NCBI GenBank assembly: GCA_030427485.1
Contig: JAUICG010000003.1
Coordinates: forward strand, 220,454-284,453
Direction of reading: 5' to 3'
DNA length: 64,000 nt
Source: Gammaproteobacteria bacterium
GTDB taxonomy: Bacteria; Pseudomonadota; Gammaproteobacteria; Pseudomonadales; Halieaceae
The notes beneath the pieces are model-generated. The model did not search any database. It was not told the origin of the DNA and saw only the letters and a list, made by a program, of their open reading frames with translations. The translations under genes were made by a program, and so were the position numbers. Shown piece after piece: positions 1-9,191 of this stretch (position 1 is the first letter of the stretch; every line of letters begins with the position of its first letter).

Positions 1-2199
1 ATCACCAAGAAAGCCATTACAGAGGCATTTCAGGAGCCCGCAAAGCTGGACATGGATCGGGTCAATGCCCAGCAGGCGCGCCGCTTCCTGGACAGGGTGG
101 TCGGTTTTATGGTGTCGCCCCTGTTGTGGGCCAAGGTTGCCAGGGGTTTGTCCGCCGGTCGGGTGCAATCGGTCGCGGTGCGCCTTATCGTCGAGCGCGA
201 GCGCGAGATTCGCGCCTTTGTGCCTGAGGAATACTGGGAGATACACGCAGACCTTGCAACCGCGAAAGGGGAGGACATCCGCTTTCAGGTTCGCAAGCAG
301 AACGGCAAGGAGTTTCGGCCGGGAGAGGAAACCGCGGCCATGGAGGCAGTGGCGGTATTGCAGAAACTGCCTTACCTGGTCAGCAAGCGCGAAGACAAGC
401 CCACCCGGTCCAAGGCGCCGGCCCCCTTCATAACCTCCACGCTGCAGCAGGCGGCGAGCACCCGGCTCGGCTTCAGCGTGAAGAAAACCATGATGATGGC
501 ACAGCGCTTGTACGAGGCGGGATATATCACCTATATGCGTACCGACTCGACAAACCTGAGTGCCGATGCCGTGCAGGCGTGCCACTCGTACATCAAAGAC
601 AACTTTCCAAAGCAGTACCTGCTCGACAAACCGCGCTTGTTTTCCTCCAAAGAGGGCGCCCAGGAAGCGCACGAAGCGATACGTCCCTCCGACGTCAACG
701 TGCAGCAATCGGCGTTGAAAGGTATGGAGCGTGATGCCGAGCGACTGTACGAACTCATCTGGCGTCAGTTTGTAGCCGGACAAATGCCCGATGCGGAGTA
801 CATCTCCACCGTGGTAACGACGACAGCGGGCGATTACGAACTCAACGCCAAAGGCCGGATCATCCGCTTTGACGGCTACACACGGGTGCTGGCGCCCGCA
901 ACCCGTAAAAAGGAGGACGCTGTTCTGCCCGATGTGCAGGAGGGTGAGTCGCTCAACCTGCTGAAGCTGGAGCCGGCGCAGCACTTCACCAAGCCCGCGT
1001 CCCGTTACGGTGAAGCAAGCCTGGTGCGGGAATTGGAAAAGCGCGGCATCGGTCGCCCTTCCACCTACGCGTCGATTATTTCGACAATTCAGGAACGCGG
1101 GTACGTGCGCCTGGAAAACAAGCGTTTCTATGCTGAGAAAATGGGGGATATCGTCACCCAGCGTTTGCAGGGCAGTTTCAGCGACTTGCTGGACTACGGT
1201 TTTACCGCTTCGATGGAAAAACACCTGGACGAGGTTGCCCAGGGTCAACTGGAATGGCATCAACTGCTGGACGACTTTTACGCTGAGTTCAGCGGTCTGC
1301 TGGAAAAGGCCGAGGAGGCCGAGCCCGTCGGGATGCAGCCGAACCAGCCGACGATGACGGACATAGAATGCACGACCTGCGGGCGGCCAATGCAGATCCG
1401 GACCGCCAGCACCGGCGTATTCCTGGGCTGTTCAGGGTATGCGCTGCCCCCTAAAGAGCGCTGCAAGACCACGCTCAACCTCACCCCCGGTGACGAGGCG
1501 ATACGCGAGGACGCCGATGACGAAGCCGAGTCGCGCCTGTTGCGCAGCAAACACCGGTGTTCGCTCTGCAACACCGCCATGGACAGCTACCTGATCGATG
1601 AAAGCCGCAAACTGCACGTGTGTGGCAACAATCCTGACTGCCCGGGCTTTGAGGTGGAGCACGGCAAGTTCAAGATCAAGGGCTATGACGGCCCCACGCT
1701 CGAGTGCGACAAGTGCGGCGCTGAGATGCAGTTGAAGACCGGTCGTTTCGGCAAGTACTTCGGCTGCACTGCACAGGACTGCAAGAATACCCGCAAGTTG
1801 CTGCGCAACGGTGAGGCGGCACCGCCGAAGATGGAGCCGGTAGCAATGCCTGAACTGCAATGCCTGAAAGTGGAGGATCACTACGTCTTGCGCGATGGTG
1901 CCGCTGGTCTTTTCCTGGCTGCCAGCCAGTTTCCGCGCAATCGGGAAACGCGGGCGCCGCTGGTTACGGAACTACTGGCGCACCGGTCCGAGATCGATCC
2001 AAAGTATGCCTTTCTGTTCAGCGCGCCGACCGAGGATGATGACGGCAACCCGACCCAGGTGCGGTTCAGTCGCAAATCAAAAGAACAGTATGTGATGACA
2101 GAGGTAGAGGGAAAAGCTACAGGCTGGAAGGCTTTGTACAGCAAGGGTAAATGGCATGTAGAGCCCGCAGCCACCAGGCGCGCGGCAAAAAAAGGCTGA
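1..2199 (+). CDS. topA: DNA topoisomerase I, 5'-truncated by the window edge
   Basis: Type IA topoisomerase that relaxes negative supercoils through a 5'-phosphotyrosine intermediate. The frame is open from base 1, upstream of the first ATG at 52, so the gene begins outside the window; comparison with the E. coli numbering suggests about 140 residues, mostly the Toprim domain, are missing. The motif [12 protein letters not shown] carries the catalytic Tyr (codon 532-534, equivalent to E. coli Tyr319). Further landmarks are [13 protein letters not shown] and a C-terminal run of four-cysteine zinc ribbons starting at codon 1369 (CTTC, then CSLC, then CDKC). The tail is basic (ATRRAAKKG). The neighbouring order topA, small unknown gene, lexA is familiar from pseudomonads. 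Confidence 0.97.
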   Translation: MTKKAITEAFQEPAKLDMDRVNAQQARRFLDRVVGFMVSPLLWAKVARGLSAGRVQSVAVRLIVEREREIRAFVPEEYWEIHADLATAKGEDIRFQVRKQNGKEFRPGEETAAMEAVAVLQKLPYLVSKREDKPTRSKAPAPFITSTLQQAASTRLGFSVKKTMMMAQRLYEAGYITYMRTDSTNLSADAVQACHSYIKDNFPKQYLLDKPRLFSSKEGAQEAHEAIRPSDVNVQQSALKGMERDAERLYELIWRQFVAGQMPDAEYISTVVTTTAGDYELNAKGRIIRFDGYTRVLAPATRKKEDAVLPDVQEGESLNLLKLEPAQHFTKPASRYGEASLVRELEKRGIGRPSTYASIISTIQERGYVRLENKRFYAEKMGDIVTQRLQGSFSDLLDYGFTASMEKHLDEVAQGQLEWHQLLDDFYAEFSGLLEKAEEAEPVGMQPNQPTMTDIECTTCGRPMQIRTASTGVFLGCSGYALPPKERCKTTLNLTPGDEAIREDADDEAESRLLRSKHRCSLCNTAMDSYLIDESRKLHVCGNNPDCPGFEVEHGKFKIKGYDGPTLECDKCGAEMQLKTGRFGKYFGCTAQDCKNTRKLLRNGEAAPPKMEPVAMPELQCLKVEDHYVLRDGAAGLFLAASQFPRNRETRAPLVTELLAHRSEIDPKYAFLFSAPTEDDDGNPTQVRFSRKSKEQYVMTEVEGKATGWKALYSKGKWHVEPAATRRAAKKG

Positions 2200-2323
2200 A
2201 GATTTCCGGTGCGTGTCGTGATATGGCCTGGAAGTACATCGCAGTTCACACTTTGAATTTTGTTCGTCCGCACGGCAACTGCTAGAATGCGGGGTGTCTG
2301 CCAACTGAACAGAGGTTAACTGA

Positions 2324-2569
2324 GTGGCCACATCCCTGCTGGAAATTGTCGATCGTGGAGACGGCGAAGTCGTCTTGCAACGTGCCGATAGCGATTCTGA
2401 ACCCCTGCTGACTGTCAGCTTTTCCGACGAGGCGCGAATCTACATATCTGACAATAGCCTGGAAGTCGCCAAGGCAATGATTCAGGCAGGTATCCAGGCC
2501 GCGGCGGTGATCCTCGAGCGGGGTGACGGTGGCGTGGAAGTACCGGACCCACCGCGCATACTGCACTAG
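2324..2569 (+). CDS. Small conserved hypothetical protein between topA and lexA
   Basis: An 81-residue acidic soluble protein with no signal peptide or membrane segment, starting at GTG 2324. It reads like a short beta-rich N-terminal half (LLEIVDRGDGEVVLQR) followed by a helix (SLEVAKAMIQAGIQAA). A protein of similar size and wording occupies the same place between topA and sulA-lexA in Pseudomonas (from memory, a PA3009-type gene), so I take it as a real conserved gene of unknown function. It lies 124 bases after topA and converges on lexA with a 25-base gap. No catalytic motif can be seen. Confidence 0.75.
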   Translation: MATSLLEIVDRGDGEVVLQRADSDSEPLLTVSFSDEARIYISDNSLEVAKAMIQAGIQAAAVILERGDGGVEVPDPPRILH

Positions 2570-2594
2570 GGCCGGTCCACAGTGGGCCTCGGCG

Positions 2595-3197
2595 TCACAC
2601 TCCTCGACGCAATACCCCTACGCTGAGCCCTTCGATCGCGAAGCTTTTTTCACGCAGGTCGACAGTAATGGGCTGGTAATCCGGGTTCTCGGGCAGTAAC
2701 TGCAGCAGGTGCTTCTGGCTCGTGTGCTGTAGCCGTTTTACCGTGACCTCGTCCTCGATACGTGCGACCACGATATCGCCATTGTTCGCTACTGGCGTAC
2801 TGTGTACCGCCAGCAGGTCGCCATCGAATATTCCCACCTCGATCATGCTGTCGCCCTGAACCCGGAGGAAAAAATCGGCTTGTGGCTTGAAGAAAGTCGC
2901 GGGCAGGGCACAGTACTCCTCGATGTGCGCCTCTGCCAGGATGGGGTTGCCGGCAGCAACTCGCCCGATGACGGGTATGCCGGCGCACTCCGGGAGCCGT
3001 ATCCCCCGGGAAGCGCCGGCGATCATCTCGATGGCCCCCTTGCGGGCGAGCGCTTTGAGGTGTTCCTCGGCCGCATTGGCCGATTTGAAACCGAGTTTCT
3101 GTGCGATGTCCGCGCGGGTAGGAGGAAGGCCCGTTTCATCGATGTGCTGGCGGACAATATCGAGTACCTGCTGTTGCCGCTGCGTGAGTTTTTCCAT
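2595..3197 (-). CDS. lexA: LexA SOS repressor
   Basis: Represses DNA-damage genes and cleaves itself when RecA filaments form on single-stranded DNA. The 200-residue length is standard. The N-terminal winged helix-turn-helix spans about residues 1-65 ([20 protein letters not shown]). The self-cleavage site is Ala82-Gly83 (RVAAGNPI). The catalytic dyad is Ser117 (QGDSMIEVG) and Lys154 (EVTVKRL). The start is ATG 3195-3197 behind a GAGGG sequence. Two LexA boxes lie immediately upstream, one overlapping a well-formed -10 element, so autorepression is expected. The sulA gene that often precedes lexA in related bacteria is absent here. Confidence 0.98.
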   Translation of the reverse strand: MEKLTQRQQQVLDIVRQHIDETGLPPTRADIAQKLGFKSANAAEEHLKALARKGAIEMIAGASRGIRLPECAGIPVIGRVAAGNPILAEAHIEEYCALPATFFKPQADFFLRVQGDSMIEVGIFDGDLLAVHSTPVANNGDIVVARIEDEVTVKRLQHTSQKHLLQLLPENPDYQPITVDLREKSFAIEGLSVGVLRRGV

Positions 3198-3209
3198 CGC
3201 TGGAGCCCT

Positions 3210-3225
3210 CTGTGATTTTGTACAG
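3210..3225 (-). promoter_or_regulatory. LexA (SOS) box 1 of lexA
   Basis: Exact match to the CTGT-N8-ACAG consensus (CTGTGATTTTGTACAG), 13 bases upstream of the lexA start and just downstream of the predicted transcription start. This is the classic position for autorepression. Confidence 0.92.
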
Positions 3226-3228
3226 TTA

Positions 3229-3244
3229 CTGGGATTATATACAG
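3229..3244 (-). promoter_or_regulatory. LexA (SOS) box 2 of lexA, one mismatch
   Basis: CTGG-N8-ACAG on the + strand, one base off the CTGT-N8-ACAG consensus. It is centred 19 bases from box 1 and covers the predicted -10 element. Paired boxes upstream of lexA are also known in E. coli. Confidence 0.75.
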
Positions 3245-3261
3245 CATGAGTGTGTTTGCAA
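3234..3261 (-). promoter_or_regulatory. Sigma-70-type promoter of lexA
   Basis: On the minus strand TTGCAA (3256-3261) is followed after 16 bases by a perfect TATAAT (3234-3239). Both LexA boxes sit on or just after this promoter. Confidence 0.75.
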
Positions 3262-3371
3262 CGGCTAAAGTGCGCGCGGCCGGGACGCCCGGCGCGCAGG
3301 GGAGGTCATGTATCGGTTTTCAGAAAAATGTGGCTATTGCGTGGTTCGGCCGCGCTGACTGTGCTTTCGGG

Positions 3372-3593
3372 TCAGGCTTTTACCGGAGCGGTTTTCTGCT
3401 TGTGTGCGATATAGGCGACCAGTACAGCGGCGAGTTCCACGCCCGCAAAAATGAAAATAGTCTGGCTGTTGAATGCACCAGCCAGCGCCAGTCCGCTGGC
3501 GGTGACGAAATTGAGGACAAGCGCCACGTTCACAATCGTGATGGAGAGCATCACGCACAGCACGATCATATTAAGCTGTCTCATTCCAAGCAT
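3372..3593 (-). CDS. Small two-helix membrane protein, function unknown
   Basis: A 73-residue protein starting at ATG 3591-3593 with a good Shine-Dalgarno (GGAGG, 6-base spacing). Two hydrophobic segments are visible, about residues 8-30 (MIVLCVMLSITIVNVALVL) and 44-63 (TIFIFAGVELAAVLVAYIA), and the C-terminus is basic (HKQKTAPVKA). I recognise no family. It occupies the place upstream of lexA where sulA is often found, but does not resemble SulA and has no LexA box ahead of its start. The hydrophobic pattern and ribosome site make a real gene likely. Confidence 0.6.
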   Translation of the reverse strand: MLGMRQLNMIVLCVMLSITIVNVALVLNFVTASGLALAGAFNSQTIFIFAGVELAAVLVAYIAHKQKTAPVKA

Positions 3594-3690
3594 GCTATGC
3601 CTCCGGGAATCCCCAACTGGTAATTTCAGACACGCCGCGGAATAACCCTACCACCCAAATCGGGTATCAGGCAAGACCATCGCCGACCGC

Positions 3691-5925
3691 TCAGCCGGCG
3701 GGTACGTCCTTGCCAGCCCCAGCCTGCTCGCGCAGCGCCTTGCCTCTCCACGCTTGCTGGATCACGTAGGAGCGTATCGCCTGGGCCTCCACGGCGCTGA
3801 TATTGTCAGCAAAAGACGCCATGCCGCGCTCTTTTAACAGACCGCCCCGCACCACATCCTCCCAGCCTTTTTCATCCCACAGGTAGGCTGAACCTCGCAG
3901 GTCGGGTACGATCAGGCCGGAGACAGCATTCAGGCCGTGGCAGCCCATGCAGACATCCTGGTAGGTGGTCAGTCCCTGCTTGATGGTTTCCGGGCTGGCC
4001 TTGAGTTCCGGGGGATTGAATACCACCGCGGGCTGCCACTCCACGGGCGGCAAACCGGCTTTGCCGCCCAGTTTGAAGGTCAGCACTCTGCTCACATTCG
4101 GCAAACTCTCCGCCTGCACGTATTCACCGAAAACCAGCGCAAACGCGCCGCCCCATCCAACGTTGACCGAGATGTACTGTTCACCGTCGATTTCGTAGGT
4201 AACCGGCGGTGCGACCACGCCGGTCTGGGTGGTGAAGTTCCATAGCGCCTCGCCGCTATCCGCCCGGTAGGCGACAAACTTGCCGTCTGCGGTACCCTGC
4301 AAGACCAGGTTGCCCGCCGTCGCGAGCGTGCCACCGTTCCACGGACCGCGATACTCGACCCGCCATGCCTCCTTCTGCGCCACAGGGTTCCAGGCGAGCA
4401 GACGCCCCTTGACCAGCGCGCCGATAGCGTCGCGCTCGGCCTGGTCATCCGGCAGGCCACCGCTAATACCGTCAGTGCCGGTGTTGGCGACGCCCGGGTT
4501 GTACCTGAATGTTTCCGGCTGTCCGTAAACGGCCGGGATATCCAGCACCGGGATGTACACCAGTCCCGTGTCGGGGCTGAAGGACATCGGGTGCCAGTTG
4601 TGTCCGCCCAGGTAGGAGGGGAAAATCGTAAACGGCGTGTCCTGGTAACGCGCTCCGGAAACCTCCACCGGCCGGCCGGTTGCCATGTCGACGTGGGTTG
4701 CCCAGGTGATATTGATGTAGTTGTCGGCGGAAATTAACTCACCGGTCTGGCGATCCAGCACATAGAAAAACCCGTTCTTGGGGGCCTGCATTAACACCTT
4801 CCTGGTTGTGCCCGCCAGCTTGAGGTCGGCCAGTATGATGCTCTGGGTTGCGGTGTAATCCCAGCTTTCGCCTGGCGTGGTCTGGTAATGCCAGACGTAT
4901 TCCCCGGTATCGGGTCGCACGGCAACGATGGACGACAGGAACAGATTGTCGCCACCTCCCGGAGAGCGTATCTCCTGGTTCCAGGGTGTGCCATTGCCCA
5001 CCCCGAAGTAAAGTAGATCCAGTTTCGGGTCATAGGCCATGGAATCCCACACCGTGCCGCCACCGCCGCCCAGTTTCCACCACTCGCCGTTCCAGGTGGC
5101 GGCCGCCATTTTCATCGCGTCATTCTCGAAGCCGAGGGCGGGATCGCCGGGCACAGTATAAAAACGCCAGGCGAGGCCGCCGTCCTTCACGTTGTAAGCG
5201 CTGAGATAACCGCGTACGCCGAATTCCGCGCCCCCGTTGCCAATCAGGACCTTGCCCTTGACCACCCGCGGGGCCCCGGTGATGGTATACGGGAGCGCCG
5301 GGTCAAAGGTGGCTACCTGCCAGTTCACCTTGCCGCTGGCAGCGTCCAGCGCGAACAGCCGGCCGTCCAGTGCGCCAACGAAAACCTGGCCTTTCCAGAC
5401 AGCGACCCCGCGGTTCACCGGCCCGCAGCAGGTGTGTTTGAGCTTCTCCTGCGCGACTTCTGGATCAAACGTCCACAGGTGTTCGCCGGTTCGCGCATCG
5501 AGGGCGTGGACGATACTCCAGGAGGACGTCGTATACATCACTCCGTCCACCACTATGGACGTAGCTTCGATACCGCGCTGCGTTTCGAGATCGTACGACC
5601 AGGCCAGGCCGAGTGAAGCAACGTTGCCGTCGTTGATTTGTGCGAGAGGACTGAACCGCTGTTCACTGTAAGTGCGGCCATGGGACATCCAGTTGCCCGG
5701 TTCCTTGTCCGCCTGTTGCAGGCGCCTGGCGTCCACCGACGCCGCTGCGGGGCTGACTGAGGGTTGCGCCGCTGGCGGCGGTTCGAGTGGTTCGGGCGCG
5801 ACGGCGCCGGGGTCTGTGGTTACGGCCGATTCGCCCGCTGCGCCGACCGGTTCAGATCGATCACAGGCAGTGAGCACGGTGGAGAGGATAGCGACAGCGG
5901 CGAGCGTTAGCAGGTATCTGATCAT
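3691..5925 (-). CDS. PQQ-dependent quinohemoprotein alcohol dehydrogenase, lipoprotein
   Basis: Oxidises alcohols (or a related hydroxyl compound) with pyrroloquinoline quinone and passes electrons to its own c-type haem. Residues 1-21 are a lipoprotein signal ending in the lipobox LTAC (Cys21), so it is probably anchored in the periplasm. The eight-bladed propeller domain shows repeated W motifs ([22 protein letters not shown]), the adjacent cysteines of [10 protein letters not shown], and GESWDYTAT with catalytic Asp356. The residue two past this Asp is Thr, not Asp, which fits the calcium rather than the lanthanide type. The C-terminal cytochrome domain has CMGCH (Cys659, Cys662, His663). 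At 744 residues it fits the type II quinohemoproteins. No pqq genes lie nearby, and the substrate is unknown. Confidence 0.92.
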   Translation of the reverse strand: MIRYLLTLAAVAILSTVLTACDRSEPVGAAGESAVTTDPGAVAPEPLEPPPAAQPSVSPAAASVDARRLQQADKEPGNWMSHGRTYSEQRFSPLAQINDGNVASLGLAWSYDLETQRGIEATSIVVDGVMYTTSSWSIVHALDARTGEHLWTFDPEVAQEKLKHTCCGPVNRGVAVWKGQVFVGALDGRLFALDAASGKVNWQVATFDPALPYTITGAPRVVKGKVLIGNGGAEFGVRGYLSAYNVKDGGLAWRFYTVPGDPALGFENDAMKMAAATWNGEWWKLGGGGGTVWDSMAYDPKLDLLYFGVGNGTPWNQEIRSPGGGDNLFLSSIVAVRPDTGEYVWHYQTTPGESWDYTATQSIILADLKLAGTTRKVLMQAPKNGFFYVLDRQTGELISADNYINITWATHVDMATGRPVEVSGARYQDTPFTIFPSYLGGHNWHPMSFSPDTGLVYIPVLDIPAVYGQPETFRYNPGVANTGTDGISGGLPDDQAERDAIGALVKGRLLAWNPVAQKEAWRVEYRGPWNGGTLATAGNLVLQGTADGKFVAYRADSGEALWNFTTQTGVVAPPVTYEIDGEQYISVNVGWGGAFALVFGEYVQAESLPNVSRVLTFKLGGKAGLPPVEWQPAVVFNPPELKASPETIKQGLTTYQDVCMGCHGLNAVSGLIVPDLRGSAYLWDEKGWEDVVRGGLLKERGMASFADNISAVEAQAIRSYVIQQAWRGKALREQAGAGKDVPAG

Positions 5926-6063
5926 GTGAGCAGGGCCCTCCGGGAAATGTTCGTTAACCGGTTGATTTTTGCGCCCAGCTTATATCGTCGGGCTTCCGTG
6001 CGCCAGCATTGCCGATCGTCGCAAGTACCTCCTCGGGACACGCCCGTCCGTACAGGGCGTCGG

Positions 6064-7080
6064 CTAGAGTGTGAGTTCAGCCATTTCCCGCAGCAGCTTG
6101 ATGTCGCCATTTATCAGCAGCGACGTCACCGGCGAATTCTCCCAGTCCCTGAGCTTTTCCCTGATGCGGTCCCTCGGTCCCGACAGCGAGATTTCATCGG
6201 CGAATTGATCGGGTACCGCCGCGATGGCCGCGTCCCGCTTGCCCTCCATAAACAGGCGCTGCACGGTTTCAGCCTCGTCCGCAAAGCCCATGCGCGCCAT
6301 CAATTCCTTGTGAAAATTGCGTTTGGCCGAGCCCATGCCGCCAATGTAAAAGCCCAGCATGGCCTTGACCGGATAGAGCGCTTCCTCCATGTTGTCGTTG
6401 ATGGTCACCATTACCGTGGGTGCGACTTCAAATCCCGGTTTGGCGGAAACCAGTTGGTCTGCATAAACCTCCTGGCGATAGGGTGAGTAGTACAGGGGCA
6501 GCCAGCCGTCGGCAATTTCGGCCGTTTGCGTGACATTCTTCGGCCCTTCAGCGCCGATGTAAATTGGCACGTCCGCACGCAGCGGATGGGTAATCGGCTT
6601 GAGCGGTTTGCCCATGCCCCAGGCGTTGGGGCCCTTGTAGGGAAGCGGGTAGAACTCGCCGTCGTTGGTGACGGGTTCCCTGCGCGCGAGCACCTTGCGG
6701 ATGATATCCACGTACTCCCGCGTGCGGGTCACCGGCTTGCTGTACGGCTGGCCGTACCAGCCCTCCACGACCTGGGGCCCGGAGACCCCGAGCCCCAGAA
6801 TCATTCTTCCTCCCGACAGGTGGTCCAGCGCGAGCGTGGCCATCGCGCATGCAGTGGGTGTGCGCGCGGACAACTGGGCGACAGCGGTTCCCAGGCGAAT
6901 GGTACTGGTATGTGCGCCGACCCAGGACAAGGGGGTGAAGCAGTCGTTGCCCCAGGATTCGGCCATCCACACAGAGTCAAAGCCCAGGCGTTCTGCCTCC
7001 TGCGCCATCTCCACATGTGCATTGCCCGGCGCCAGCGCGCCCCAGTAGCCAAGGTGCAGGCCGAGTGTCAGTTTTGCCAT
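6064..7080 (-). CDS. Luciferase-like (LLM class) flavin oxidoreductase, F420-type family
   Basis: TIM-barrel flavin- or F420-dependent oxidoreductase of the bacterial luciferase superfamily, 338 residues. Family features are the N-terminal strand LTLGLHLGYWG, GFDSVWMAESWG, TSTIRLGTAVAQLSARTP, the GRMILGLGVSGPQVVEGWYG loop and VPIYIGAEGP. The frame is open to 7185, but the start at ATG 7078-7080 is chosen because it begins at the conserved first strand and has a strong GAGGAG seven bases upstream. The family is typically actinobacterial and F420-linked; in proteobacteria an FMN cofactor is also possible. It stands alone, divergent from moaC, and its substrate cannot be read from the sequence. 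Confidence 0.85.
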   Translation of the reverse strand: MAKLTLGLHLGYWGALAPGNAHVEMAQEAERLGFDSVWMAESWGNDCFTPLSWVGAHTSTIRLGTAVAQLSARTPTACAMATLALDHLSGGRMILGLGVSGPQVVEGWYGQPYSKPVTRTREYVDIIRKVLARREPVTNDGEFYPLPYKGPNAWGMGKPLKPITHPLRADVPIYIGAEGPKNVTQTAEIADGWLPLYYSPYRQEVYADQLVSAKPGFEVAPTVMVTINDNMEEALYPVKAMLGFYIGGMGSAKRNFHKELMARMGFADEAETVQRLFMEGKRDAAIAAVPDQFADEISLSGPRDRIREKLRDWENSPVTSLLINGDIKLLREMAELTL

Positions 7081-7245
7081 GATCAATCTCCTCGTACGGA
7101 CGCGTAACTGTACGTCATTGACAACCGTGACAGTTAGTATTTTCGGGCCAATTTCGCTGACATCCCCGCTCATTGGTGTTTTCAATCTGCAGCCGCATTG
7201 GATAGACTCTGCCCAGCGCGGATGCCGCGCCCGATGGAGCAGTTA

Positions 7246-7743
7246 ATGAGCGAACTCACCCACCTCGACGAGCACGGTGCCGCCCGTATGGTCGATATCG
7301 GCCACAAGGCGGTCACCGAGCGTACCGCTGTGGCAGGCGGGTTCGTGGCCATGCAGCCGCAGACGATGGCTTTATTGGAGCAGGGCGCGCACAAGAAAGG
7401 CGATGTGCTGGCGGTCGCTCGAATCGCCGGTATACAGGCGGCAAAGAAATGCGCTGATCTGATACCCCTGTGCCACCCGATGATGCTGACATCGGTAGAG
7501 GTCGATTTCACGTTGGAGCCTGCCGCGAGTCGCGTCAACATTGAAGCCCGGTGCAAGGTGTCAGGAAGGACCGGCGTGGAAATGGAGGCCTTGACAGCTG
7601 TCTCTGTCGCAGCACTGACGATTTACGACATGTGCAAGGCCGTGGATCGCGGGATAGAAATTGGAGGCATTGGCCTGCTATATAAGGAAGGCGGCAAGTC
7701 GGGTTCCTGGCGCCGCGGCGAAGAGAGCGCCTCCCGATGCTGA
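7246..7743 (+). CDS. moaC: Cyclic pyranopterin monophosphate synthase
   Basis: Converts 3',8-cyclo-7,8-dihydro-GTP to cyclic pyranopterin monophosphate in molybdenum cofactor synthesis. At 165 residues its numbering coincides with E. coli MoaC: Lys51 (HKKGDVLA), His77 (IPLCHPMM), Asp128 and Lys131 ([10 protein letters not shown]) are all present. The frame is open further upstream, but ATG 7246 has GGAG six bases ahead and gives the family N-terminus. It leads the moaC-moaD-moaE operon and overlaps moaD by 7 bases. moaA and moaB are not in the window. Confidence 0.97.
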   Translation: MSELTHLDEHGAARMVDIGHKAVTERTAVAGGFVAMQPQTMALLEQGAHKKGDVLAVARIAGIQAAKKCADLIPLCHPMMLTSVEVDFTLEPAASRVNIEARCKVSGRTGVEMEALTAVSVAALTIYDMCKAVDRGIEIGGIGLLYKEGGKSGSWRRGEESASRC

Positions 7744-7991
7744 ATGTACTTTTTTTTGCCCGGGTCCGGGAGCAACTGGGGCGCGCCTCGCTGGAACTAT
7801 CCTGGCCTGAGGAGGGTCTGGACCTGGACACGCTACAGGAGCAATTGTGCTGTGAACACGGCGACGGGTGGCGTGAAGTGCTGGCGCAGGATAATATCAT
7901 TCGCGCAGTCAACCAGGTCGTGGTGGCGGGTAATACAGATTTGCACGACGGCGACGAGGTCGCATTTTTTCCGCCGGTAACAGGCGGCTGA
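7737..7991 (+). CDS. moaD: Molybdopterin synthase small subunit (sulfur carrier)
   Basis: An 84-residue ubiquitin-like protein ending in the required Gly-Gly (FFPPVTGG), whose C-terminus is activated and thiocarboxylated to supply sulfur for molybdopterin. The beta-grasp pattern is recognisable ([12 protein letters not shown], then [12 protein letters not shown]). It overlaps the end of moaC and is followed after one base by moaE, so translation of the three subunits is probably coupled. Confidence 0.95.
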   Translation: MLNVLFFARVREQLGRASLELSWPEEGLDLDTLQEQLCCEHGDGWREVLAQDNIIRAVNQVVVAGNTDLHDGDEVAFFPPVTGG

Positions 7992-7992
7992 T

Positions 7993-8469
7993 ATGACAAC
8001 TGGCGACCTGTCTCAGCCAGCCATCACGGTAAGCGTACAAGAAGCGGACTTTGACATTGCGCGCTTGCAGTCTTCCCTGCTGGCCGGTTTGGCGGAAGAG
8101 GGCGCTGTCGCCACGTTCACCGGCTATGTGCGACGCGATAACGAAGATAGACAGGTAGGGGTGCTCGAGTTGGAGCACTATCCCGGCATGACGGAATCCA
8201 GCATCACGGATATCCTTCGGCAAGCCGCAGCGCGCTGGCCATTATTGCGTGCCTCGGTGGTGCATCGCGTGGGCCGGCTGCTGCCCGGGGAGCAGATCGT
8301 CTGGGTGGGCGTTGCCTCCAAGCACCGTGAAGCCGCGTTCAGCGCCTGCGAATTCGTGATGGACTATCTCAAAACGCAGGCGCCGTTCTGGAAGAAAGAG
8401 CGCGCAGGAGACAGTGAACACTGGGTAGCGCCGAGGGAATCCGACAACAAACGGGCTGACCGCTGGTAG
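7993..8469 (+). CDS. moaE: Molybdopterin synthase catalytic subunit
   Basis: Large subunit of molybdopterin synthase, which transfers two sulfurs from MoaD thiocarboxylate to cyclic pyranopterin monophosphate. At 158 residues it has the family motifs GAVATFTGYVR, LELEHYPGMTE, VVHRVGRLLPGEQIVWVGV and the lysine-bearing APFWKKE near the C-terminus, where the catalytic lysines of E. coli MoaE lie. It is the last gene of moaCDE. Confidence 0.96.
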   Translation: MTTGDLSQPAITVSVQEADFDIARLQSSLLAGLAEEGAVATFTGYVRRDNEDRQVGVLELEHYPGMTESSITDILRQAAARWPLLRASVVHRVGRLLPGEQIVWVGVASKHREAAFSACEFVMDYLKTQAPFWKKERAGDSEHWVAPRESDNKRADRW

Positions 8470-8500
8470 AAAGCAAATCCCCAATAGCCTGAATAGGGGA

Positions 8501-8526
8501 TGTAAGGTCCGGCTACTGTAAGGTCC
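8501..8526 (+). repeat. Tandem 10-bp direct repeat upstream of the flavin reductase gene
   Basis: TGTAAGGTCC occurs at 8501-8510 and again at 8517-8526, a 16-base period, in the 132-base gap between moaE and the flavin reductase gene. It could be a regulator site or chance; nothing else marks the stretch. Confidence 0.4.
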
Positions 8527-8601
8527 AATGCGTCACACAGCAGGAACGCCGTGGCCAGTCTGCGGAACAAAAAACGATGAATAACCTGAAGGGGAAGATA
8601 G

Positions 8602-9078
8602 ATGAGTTTGGCGGGTCGTGAATTGCGGGATGCGCTGGGGCGCTTTGCCACGGGTGTTTGTATTATCACCACGGTATCAGACGAGCGGAAAGCAGTGGGG
8701 ATGACAGCCAACTCATTTTCTTCGGTTTCCCTTGATCCGCCTCTCGTGCTGTGGTCGTTGCAAAACAACTCCGACGTCTACGGTATTTTTTCCACGCCGC
8801 GTCATTTTGCGGTGAACATTCTCAGCAGCGAGCAGCAGGCGCATTCCAACCAGTACGCGAAGAAGGGCCAGCATGACCTGGATCCCGCCCATTATCGCCT
8901 GGGCAAGTACGGTGCGCCGATCATTCGGCATGCCCTGGCGACATTTGAATGTGAGTTGCACGCCACTCATGAAGGCGGTGATCACCTGATCATCGTGGGA
9001 AGGGTTATGGATATGCACCAGCGGCCCACCGGCGAGCCATTGTTGTTCTACTGCGGTCGATACCACGAACTGCATTAG
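8602..9078 (+). CDS. Flavin reductase family protein (FMN-binding split barrel)
   Basis: A 158-residue protein of the HpaC/flavin reductase-like family, which reduces FMN or FAD with NAD(P)H and usually supplies reduced flavin to a partner monooxygenase. It shows the typical LRDALGRFATGVCIITT opening, GMTANSFSSVSLDPPLV (flavin-binding segment) and FAVNILSSEQ. It starts at ATG 8602 after AGGGGAAG. No two-component monooxygenase is adjacent; the LLM oxidoreductase 1.5 kb upstream is a possible but unproven client. Confidence 0.87.
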   Translation: MSLAGRELRDALGRFATGVCIITTVSDERKAVGMTANSFSSVSLDPPLVLWSLQNNSDVYGIFSTPRHFAVNILSSEQQAHSNQYAKKGQHDLDPAHYRLGKYGAPIIRHALATFECELHATHEGGDHLIIVGRVMDMHQRPTGEPLLFYCGRYHELH

Positions 9079-9191
9079 GCGACTGCCGGACTCGCAGCAG
9101 TGCCAATGGGGGCGCTTTTCGCGATCAGGGTGTTCTATAGTGGGATGAAGCCTTTATACTGTCCCGTTGACAGCACAAGAGCCCATTTTGA

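Noticed and set aside
3246..3623. 125-codon plus-strand frame opposite the small membrane-protein gene
   Set aside because: The minus-strand frame has a good Shine-Dalgarno and clear membrane helices, while this one is Cys/His-rich random-looking sequence beginning inside the lexA control region.
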